This document shows, one piece after another, positions 1 to 3,833 of a DNA stretch of 5,950 bases. The stretch is from positions 1 to 5,950 of the forward strand of contig CAJMMS010000078.1 in assembly GCA_905214675.1 (NCBI GenBank), written 5' to 3'. Source of the DNA: an uncultured bacterium (GTDB lineage Bacteria > Bacillota > Clostridia > Lachnospirales > Lachnospiraceae). Positions within the stretch are counted from its first letter, which is position 1; every line of letters starts with the position of its first letter. The translations under genes and the position numbers were made by a program. The notes beneath the pieces were generated by a model. It did no database searches, had not been told where the DNA came from, and saw only the letters and a list, made by a program, of their open reading frames with translations.

Positions 1-72
1 CCACGAATGTGAGAAAATAAGAAAATTTAGATGTTTTCTTGAAGTGTTTATGTTATAGTTGGGTTGGTAAAT

Positions 73-102
73 TTGTTTCCCTAGCACTATATTATCTCTA
101 AT
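73..102 (+). promoter_or_regulatory. Possible rightward promoter of the XRE gene
   Basis: TTGTTT (73-78, 3/6 to the -35 consensus) and TCTAAT (97-102, 5/6 to the -10) are separated by 18 bases. The -10 overlaps the palindrome at 96-109, which would fit autoregulation. The untranslated leader would be about 85 bases. A competing candidate is the extended -10 TGTTATAGT at 51-59, which lacks a good -35. Confidence 0.3.
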
Positions 103-117
103 ATCAGAGTATGTCAA
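89..117 (-). promoter_or_regulatory. Leftward sigma-A-type promoter for a gene beyond the left edge
   Basis: On the minus strand a perfect -35 TTGACA (117-112) is followed after exactly 17 bases by TAATAT (94-89), a 4/6 match to the -10 consensus. An alternative -10, TATAGT (91-86), would need a 20-base spacer. Transcription would start near 82 and run off the left edge. No minus-strand ATG occurs between there and position 1, so any leader is at least 80 bases long. The spacer is filled by a palindrome (96-109), the usual place for a repressor operator. The promoter match is seen in the sequence; activity and the identity of the target gene are inferred. Confidence 0.55.
96..109. promoter_or_regulatory. 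Operator-like palindrome, CTCT-N-ATAT-N-AGAG
   Basis: CTCTAATATCAGAG has 6 of 7 base pairs symmetric; only the A/C pair at the fifth and tenth positions breaks it. It lies wholly between the -10 and -35 of the leftward promoter and overlaps the likely -10 of the rightward promoter of the XRE gene. A dimeric HTH protein bound here would control both directions. The neighbouring XRE regulator (195-602) is the natural candidate ligand, but that is inference. Confidence 0.4.
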
Positions 118-123
118 GTAGAT

Positions 124-139
124 ATCTCCGATTTTAGAA
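124..139. promoter_or_regulatory. Second, weaker copy of the operator-like motif
   Basis: ATCTCCGATTTTAGAA matches the first site read from 94 (ATCTCTAATATCAGAG) at 11 of 16 positions and keeps the same TCT-N8-AGA frame. The two copies start 30 bases apart, about three helical turns, so they would present the same face of the DNA. This one lies between the presumed start of the XRE transcript and its ribosome binding site. The similarity is partly a matter of A+T-rich composition, so confidence is low. Confidence 0.25.
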
Positions 140-194
140 AATATTTGTGTTTATTCTTTTTAATTAAAGAAAATGCTAGGAGTTAGGAGGATTT

Positions 195-602
195 ATGAAT
201 AACGTGGAAATAGGAAAAAGAATAAAACAGCGAAGGCTAGAATTAGGCTACACACAATCGTTTATTTACAACAAAACAGGAATATCAACAGGAAATTTGA
301 GTGGAATTGAAAAAGGTTCTTCTGCACCATCTGCTTCTGCTTTGTGTGAACTTTCTCAAATATTAGAATGTAGTGTGGATTACATTCTTTTTGGAAATTC
401 TTCAAAATCAAAGAATATGTATTCTTCTAATATCGAAGAATCTCTTTCTCCACTTCAAGAAATGATTCTTTCATCTTTAAAAGAATTAGATCCTTTAGAT
501 CAAGAGGAAATACTTGATATTATAGAAATGAAGATTCGCAGAAAGAAACGTCTCGCAAGATCGTTAAATTTAGAGGACACATCAACATCTGAAACTGCAT
601 AA
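195..602 (+). CDS. XRE-family helix-turn-helix transcriptional regulator
   Basis: This is a 135-residue cytoplasmic DNA-binding protein. Residues 6-67 form a Cro/CI-type (XRE) HTH domain: IGKRIKQRRLELGYTQ, then a second helix, a recognition helix around STGNLSGIEKG (31-41), and the usual ending with a conserved hydrophobic core and DYILFG (62-67). Residues 75-135 are a polar tail. They include a helical acidic stretch with LDPLDQEEILDIIEMK, then a basic cluster RRKKR, probably for dimerisation. There is no LexA-type peptidase domain and no metal or sensor domain. The start is well supported by AGGAGG at 185-190, four bases before the ATG. The gene is about 30% G+C, against about 50% for the hem genes, and is rich in A/T-ending codons, which fits recent acquisition or a mobile-element origin. 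A divergent promoter with a palindrome lies upstream, so it may be an autoregulated repressor of the gene off the left edge. Family assignment is firm; the regulated process is unknown. Confidence 0.9.
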   Translation: MNNVEIGKRIKQRRLELGYTQSFIYNKTGISTGNLSGIEKGSSAPSASALCELSQILECSVDYILFGNSSKSKNMYSSNIEESLSPLQEMILSSLKELDPLDQEEILDIIEMKIRRKKRLARSLNLEDTSTSETA

Positions 603-636
603 TTTTTTCATCCTCTTAGGGTAAACTTGTTTTCCT

Positions 637-743
637 TTTTTGCACCTTTGATCTGACCTGGAAAACTGCTGTATAAACGCCGAAAAGCCTTGTTTTAAGC
701 CAAAGGTGCAGGTTTCTTTTGTAGTGTGCTTTTTGCACCTTTG
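637..743. repeat. Three-copy repeat TGCACCTTTG (two direct, one inverted)
   Basis: TGCACCTTTG occurs at 641-650 and 734-743, and its reverse complement CAAAGGTGCA at 701-710. The direct copies extend to 14 identical bases (TTTTTGCACCTTTG at 637-650 and 730-743). The inverted middle copy can pair with either flank: a 10-bp stem with a 50-base loop, or a 10-bp stem with a 23-base loop. The two pairings exclude each other. A T6 run follows at 755-760, but 11 bases from the second stem, so this is not a standard terminator. Function unknown. Confidence 0.6.
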
Positions 744-781
744 CACTTGTGACGTTTTTTACAGATGCCCGCTCTTGTTTT

Positions 782-899
782 CGCGATTTTCTTCTGATCT
801 GTGACGCGACTTGTAACGCGAGGAAACGCCCATTTTACGCGATTTTCTTGAACTATTTGCAGAAATAAAAATAACGCTATAACGCGGAATTATAACGTC
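782..899. repeat. CGCGATTTTCTT direct repeat and clustered GTRACG/TAACG motifs
   Basis: CGCGATTTTCTT is present exactly at 782-793 and 838-849. Around it are GTGACG (749-754 and 801-806), GTAACG (813-818), TAACGC (872-877 and 880-885) and TAACGT (893-898). GTGACGCGA and GTAACGCGA stand 12 bases apart. The cluster resembles iterons by eye, but spacing is irregular and there is no replication initiator nearby. Repetitive codons in a decayed minus-strand gene (Arg-Val-Thr repeats) would give the same pattern. Confidence 0.45.
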
Positions 900-906
900 A
901 CAATCA

Positions 907-935
907 TTGCCCCGTAACATCGGACATGTTAAAAT
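907..935 (+). promoter_or_regulatory. Possible rightward extended -10 promoter
   Basis: TTGCCC (907-912) is followed by a 17-base spacer and TAAAAT (930-935, 5/6), with the extended -10 TG one base upstream (TGT at 927-929). The start point would fall near 942, at the first base of a 15-base palindrome (942-956). The next strong signal is the terminator at 980-1026, so the predicted product is a short RNA of about 85 bases with no open frame of note. Unproven. Confidence 0.3.
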
Positions 936-941
936 AATCTT

Positions 942-956
942 GGTGATTGAATCACC
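942..956. repeat. Perfect 7+1+7 palindrome GGTGATT-G-AATCACC
   Basis: GGTGATT (942-948), G, AATCACC (950-956) is a perfect palindrome. As RNA it would make a 5-bp GGTGA/TCACC stem with a five-base loop, followed by TTCCTTTTATT, which is too weak for a confident terminator. As DNA it would suit a dimeric regulator, positioned at the start site of the promoter proposed at 907-935. Confidence 0.4.
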
Positions 957-977
957 TTCCTTTTATTCATTCCAATT

Positions 978-1026
978 AAAAAAAGAGCCAGAAACTCGCT
1001 GTTTATGCGGCTTTCCGGCTCTTTTT
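978..1026. terminator. Strong bidirectional intrinsic terminator
   Basis: AAAAAGAGCC (980-989) pairs with GGCTCTTTTT (1017-1026). The stem continues past an A/C mismatch with GAAA/TTTC, then past a C/C mismatch with TCGC/GCGG (one G-T pair), closing on a short loop near 1000-1006. On the plus strand it ends in T5; on the minus strand in T7 (984-978). It would end rightward transcripts from the XRE side and, with the better T-run, leftward transcripts. It lies 33 bases beyond the stop of the minus-strand remnant at 1059. Confidence 0.8.
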
Positions 1027-1058
1027 GTGGATAATGTAGATAATTTTTCTTTTTGTTC

Positions 1059-1191
1059 TTAAAAATTGCCATTTTTCTCAAAATAAGTGTCAAACCTCGT
1101 CCTAACTCTCTTTATAAACTCGCCAAATCCCTTAATTTTTCGGTACTTCCCAGCGTTTCCCACCATCTATCCCATTATCTCTTTCTTTCAC
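1059..1191 (-). pseudogene. Frameshifted remnant of a small minus-strand gene, unrecognised
   Basis: The minus strand is purine-rich here and reads as one protein if one base is removed from an A5 run at 1140-1136. The upstream frame (GTG at 1191) gives VKERDNGIDGGKRWEVPKN and stops at 1134-1132. The downstream frame gives IKGFGEFIKRVRTRF followed by DTYFEKNGNF and a TAA at 1061-1059. Deleting one A joins them as ...RWEVPKIKGFGEF.... The downstream part alone is an ATG ORF of 35 residues (1166-1059) with no visible Shine-Dalgarno site. The upstream frame has no good start either and is open back to a stop at 1215-1213. An intrinsic terminator follows 33 bases after the stop, as expected for a former gene. 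I do not recognise the family. Chance is possible at this length. Confidence 0.35.
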
Positions 1192-1274
1192 ATACTTTTG
1201 ACATTTATTCTGTTATAGTACAACAATACTCCCAAAAATGATGATTTTTATACGGAAATTGAAAACTTCTTATC

Positions 1275-1368
1275 AAAAAAAAACAGAAAGCCATAATGAT
1301 TCGAAAACAATCTGCTGACACGCTGCGTTTCCTGTTCGGTGCGATTTGTTTTCGAATTCATCATGGCT
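1275..1368 (-). terminator. Large hairpin with T9 tail: probable hem operon terminator
   Basis: The arms 1289-1312 and 1343-1368 form 23 base pairs with one A/C mismatch (1295/1362) and two single-base bulges (T1357, T1345), enclosing a 30-base loop. On the minus strand the hairpin is followed by TTCTG and then nine Ts (1283-1275), the layout of a Rho-independent terminator about 110 bases after the hemL stop. The stem is much longer than typical terminators and the loop is large, so an inserted palindromic element used as a terminator is also possible. On the plus strand only a poor TGTGCTATTTT follows. Confidence 0.65.
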
Positions 1369-1417
1369 GTGCTATTTTCCGCTTCAACGACCCCTGGCAG
1401 ACCAGAAACTTCTGGCA

Positions 1418-1487
1418 ATGTGCAAAATGAACAATTCCCAAGAAGACACTTTTACGTGTCCTTCGGAAAATTCGTTCATTTGCACAT
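1418..1487. repeat. Long imperfect inverted repeat covering the hemL stop codon
   Basis: The left arm begins ATGTGCAAAATGAAC (1418-1432) and the right arm ends GTTCATTTGCACAT (1474-1487). They pair with a single bulged A. The stem continues inward with AATT/AATT, CC/GG and GAAGACAC/GTGTCCTTC (one bulged C), closing on the six-base loop TTTTAC at 1450-1455. In all about 30 pairs with bulges. The right arm contains the last three codons and TGA of hemL. There is no T-run on either side, so it is not a standard terminator; a 3'-end stabiliser or a trace of an insertion fits better. Confidence 0.7.
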
Positions 1488-2759
1488 CAAGAACTCCCCT
1501 GCCTTCTGCTGTGCATAGGCCAGATCTTCTCCGGTATGTGCCGCCGACACAAACATGGCTTCAAACTGTGCCGGTGCAAGATGGATTCCATTGTCCAGCA
1601 TATATTTAAAATACCGTGCATATTCGGCAGTATCTGAGGTTTTGGCAGAAGCATAATCGACAACCGGCTGTTCTGTGAAAAACAGGGAACCGATCGAGCC
1701 GACATGGTTTACCTGCCATGCATGACCGCTTTTTCTGACATTTTCTTTCATGGTTTCAAAGAAAATATCACTTTTCTGATTGAGATTTTCATAAATCTGA
1801 GGATTGTTTTTGAGAATGGTAAGCTGGGCGATACCCGCTGCCATGGCAACCGGATTGCCGCTTAAGGTTCCAGCCTGATAAACAGCTCCGACCGGTGATA
1901 CCATCTCCATGATCTTACGTCTGCCGCCGTAAGCTCCGACCGGCATACCGGCTCCGATGATCTTGCCGTATGTCACAAGATCGGCATTGATGCCAAAATA
2001 TCCCTGTGCTCCCTGAAGTCCAAGGCGGAATCCGGTGATGACTTCATCAAAGATCAGAACGGTTCCATGCTCGGTACAGAGTTTTCGAAGTCCTTCCAGA
2101 AATCCTTTTTTCGGCGGAACCACGCCCATGTTCGCTGCCACCGGCTCTACGATCACAGCGGCGATCTCTTCTGGATATTGTGCAAACAGTGCTTCCACGC
2201 TTGCCAGATCGTTGTAAATGGCAGATAAGGTGTCCTGTGTACATCCTGCCGGTACACCGGCACTGTCCGGGATTCCGGCTGTCATAACTCCGGAACCGGC
2301 TTTGACCAGGAGTGCATCGGAATGTCCGTGATAACATCCGGTAAATTTTATGATCTTATCTCTTCTGGTATATCCCCTGGCTGCACGGATGGCACTCATC
2401 ACGGCTTCCGTTCCGGAATTGACCATACGCACCATTTCAAGTGACGGGATCACTTCTGTCATCAGTTCTGCCATCTGTACTTCTCTTTCGGTGGCGGCTC
2501 CGAAACTCAGTCCTTTTTCGCAGGCTTTGATCACGGCTTCTTTGATCGCCGGATGGTTGTGTCCGAGGATCATCGGTCCCCAGGAACCGATAAAATCCAG
2601 ATAACGGTTTCCATCGACATCCGTCATATAAACGCCGTCTGCCTGTTCAATAAAACGCGGCGTACTGCCGACGCTTCCAAAGGCACGCACCGGGCTGTTC
2701 ACGCCGCCCGGCATCAAGGTAACTGCTTTTTTAAAAAGTTCTTCTGATCTTGTCATCAT
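1476..2759 (-). CDS. hemL: Glutamate-1-semialdehyde 2,1-aminomutase
   Basis: This PLP-dependent cytoplasmic enzyme converts glutamate-1-semialdehyde to 5-aminolevulinate, the last step of the C5 route from glutamyl-tRNA. At 427 residues it is full length (the E. coli enzyme is about 426). Family marks are MPGGVNSPVRAFGSVG (16-31), YLDFIGSWGPMILGHNHP (53-70), the VNSGTEA phosphate-binding segment (113-119), YHGHSDALLVKAGSG (143-157), the cofactor aspartate in FDEVITGFR (D238), the Schiff-base lysine K266 in TYGKIIGAGMPVGAYGG, and TLSGNPVAMAAG (298-309). The first ATG at 2759 overlaps the hemB stop as ATGA; a second ATG follows directly. AAGGGA at 2767-2772 lies 7 bases from the first ATG and 10 from the second, so I keep the first. 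It is the last gene of the operon. Its final codons and stop lie in a long hairpin. Confidence 0.97.
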   Translation of the reverse strand: MMTRSEELFKKAVTLMPGGVNSPVRAFGSVGSTPRFIEQADGVYMTDVDGNRYLDFIGSWGPMILGHNHPAIKEAVIKACEKGLSFGAATEREVQMAELMTEVIPSLEMVRMVNSGTEAVMSAIRAARGYTRRDKIIKFTGCYHGHSDALLVKAGSGVMTAGIPDSAGVPAGCTQDTLSAIYNDLASVEALFAQYPEEIAAVIVEPVAANMGVVPPKKGFLEGLRKLCTEHGTVLIFDEVITGFRLGLQGAQGYFGINADLVTYGKIIGAGMPVGAYGGRRKIMEMVSPVGAVYQAGTLSGNPVAMAAGIAQLTILKNNPQIYENLNQKSDIFFETMKENVRKSGHAWQVNHVGSIGSLFFTEQPVVDYASAKTSDTAEYARYFKYMLDNGIHLAPAQFEAMFVSAAHTGEDLAYAQQKAGEFLMCK

Positions 2760-2772
2760 CCAATCTTCCCTT
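2754..2772 (-). promoter_or_regulatory. hemB-hemL translational coupling junction
   Basis: The hemB stop TGA (2758-2756) sits inside ATGATG (2759-2754), so hemL can start at ATG 2759 (4-base overlap) or ATG 2756 (1-base overlap). The Shine-Dalgarno-like AAGGGA (2767-2772) lies inside the hemB coding end. Ribosomes finishing hemB can therefore restart on hemL, tying the amounts of the two enzymes. Confidence 0.75.
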
Positions 2773-3739
2773 CGTCCATCATTTTTGCGATTTCTTTTGC
2801 AAAATAGGTAAGATAAATATCGGCTCCGGCACGGTAAGCACCGACTGCCATCTCACCGATGATCCGTTCTTCATCAATATAGCCCAGTTTAGCTCCTGCC
2901 TTTACCATGGCGTATTCTCCACTGACGCTGTAGGCCGCTACCGGTGTGTTGACTGCTTTTCTCACTTCCGTGATCACATCCTGATAGGCCATCGCCGGTT
3001 TTACCATGATAATATCTGCTCCTTCTTCCACATCGAGCAGAGCCTCTTTGATTCCTTCTCTTTTGTTATGAAAATCCATCTGATATGTTTTGCGATCCCC
3101 GAAAGACGGTGCTGAACCTGCCGCTTCACGGAACGGGCCGTAAAAGGCAGATGCATATTTCACGGCATAGGACATGATCGGTGTGCCTGTGTGTCCCGCC
3201 TGATCAAGTATCGTGCGGATCGCACGCACACGGCCGTCCATCATATCGGAAGGTGCTACCATATCGGCTCCGGCCTCCACATGGGAAAGAGCGGTCTTTG
3301 CAAGCAGATCCAGTGTCTTATCGTTATCCACATCATGTCCGCACAGAACGCCACAGTGTCCGTGTGATGTGTACTCACACATACAAACATCCGTGATCAG
3401 ATACAGTTCCGGGAATTTTTCTTTTGCTTCCCGAAGTGCTCTCTGCACAATGCCGTTTTCATCCCAGGCTCCGCTTCCCACTTCGTCTTTCTGATCCGGG
3501 ATGCCAAAAAACATCACATTTTTCACACCGGCATTTAACAGTCGTTCCAGTTCAAATCCCATGCAGTCCACGCTGTAACGGTACTGTCCGTCCATGGACG
3601 GGATTTCTTCCTGAATCCCCTTTCCTTCTTTTACAAACATCGGATAGATCAGGGAAGATTTATCCATTCGCGTCTCTCTCACCATTCTTCTGAGTGTATC
3701 GTTTCCTCTTAACCTTCTTGGTCGGATCGTCATATCCAT
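2756..3739 (-). CDS. hemB: Delta-aminolevulinic acid dehydratase (porphobilinogen synthase)
   Basis: HemB condenses two 5-aminolevulinate molecules to porphobilinogen in the cytoplasm. The 327-residue product is the normal length. The N-terminal arm RPRRLRGNDTLRRMVRET (7-24) is typical. The three-cysteine zinc site is complete in DVCMCEYTSHGHCG (C119, C121, C129), so this is a zinc-dependent type rather than the Asp-rich magnesium type. The two active-site lysines are K194 (SYAVKYASAFYGPFRE) and K247 (MVKPAMAY). SVSGEYAMVKAGAKLG (271-286) is the conserved C-terminal loop. GGAGG (3753-3749) lies nine bases before the ATG at 3739 and supports this start; a second in-frame ATG two codons on is less likely. 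The gene is separated from the upstream fusion gene by 94 bases and overlaps hemL downstream by four. Confidence 0.97.
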   Translation of the reverse strand: MDMTIRPRRLRGNDTLRRMVRETRMDKSSLIYPMFVKEGKGIQEEIPSMDGQYRYSVDCMGFELERLLNAGVKNVMFFGIPDQKDEVGSGAWDENGIVQRALREAKEKFPELYLITDVCMCEYTSHGHCGVLCGHDVDNDKTLDLLAKTALSHVEAGADMVAPSDMMDGRVRAIRTILDQAGHTGTPIMSYAVKYASAFYGPFREAAGSAPSFGDRKTYQMDFHNKREGIKEALLDVEEGADIIMVKPAMAYQDVITEVRKAVNTPVAAYSVSGEYAMVKAGAKLGYIDEERIIGEMAVGAYRAGADIYLTYFAKEIAKMMDEGKIG

Positions 3740-3833
3740 CTTTTGTTACCTCCATCTTGCCTAATAATCCCGCATATCTACAAATATTTTTATGCCAGAT
3801 TCAAATTTCTGAAATCAAAGCACTTTTATTTCT
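3740..3833 (-). promoter_or_regulatory. Intergenic leader of hemB with a weak internal promoter candidate
   Basis: This is the only sizeable gap inside the operon (94 bases, A+T-rich). On the minus strand TTGATT (3818-3813) and CATAAA (3794-3789) are 18 bases apart, and TG precedes the -10 by one base, an extended -10 arrangement. GCATA (3795-3791) and TATGC (3776-3772) could form a small stem. No terminator with a T-run and no recognisable riboswitch is seen. An internal promoter would let hemB-hemL be made separately from the fusion gene; evidence is weak. Confidence 0.25.

Larger units (their letters stand above)
603..979. other. Gene-free stretch with repeats and minus-strand open frames
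   Basis: No intact gene is supported here. On the minus strand three overlapping stretches are stop-free: 616-834 (72 codons, no plausible start), 695-889 (64 codons, no ATG), and an ATG-started 53-codon frame at 759-920 with no Shine-Dalgarno site. They share lysine- and arginine-rich, low-complexity content such as RVTSRVTDQKK and NVTSAKVQKA. This could be decayed coding DNA from a mobile element, or chance in sequence with few stop codons on that strand. No clear terminator immediately follows the XRE gene; GTTTTCC (629-635) and GGAAAAC (660-666) could pair across 24 bases but lack a T-run. Confidence 0.3.

Noticed and set aside
603..979. CRISPR array or tRNA-like structure in the repeat-rich gap
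   Set aside because: Repeats are 10-14 bases, irregular in spacing and orientation, with no constant spacer length; no cloverleaf with a T-loop consensus was found.
1198..1219. TTGACA (1198-1203) near TATAGT (1214-1219) on the plus strand as a promoter
   Set aside because: The two boxes are only 10 bases apart, too close for a sigma-A promoter, and nothing downstream on the plus strand is a gene.
1053..1241. 62-codon plus-strand open frame
   Set aside because: No Shine-Dalgarno site, pyrimidine-rich low-complexity composition, and the opposite strand has the more coding-like content; treated as a shadow of the minus-strand remnant.
1402..1415. CCAGAA-AC-TTCTGG palindrome as a terminator or operator
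   Set aside because: Short stem, no T-run on either side, no promoter at this place.
1346..1609. 87-codon plus-strand open frame across the hemL end
   Set aside because: It runs through the large hairpins and antisense to hemL, has no ribosome binding site and no recognisable domain.
2750..3693. Several plus-strand open frames opposite hemB
   Set aside because: All are antisense to a clear full-length hemB with complete catalytic motifs; none has its own Shine-Dalgarno site or recognised family.
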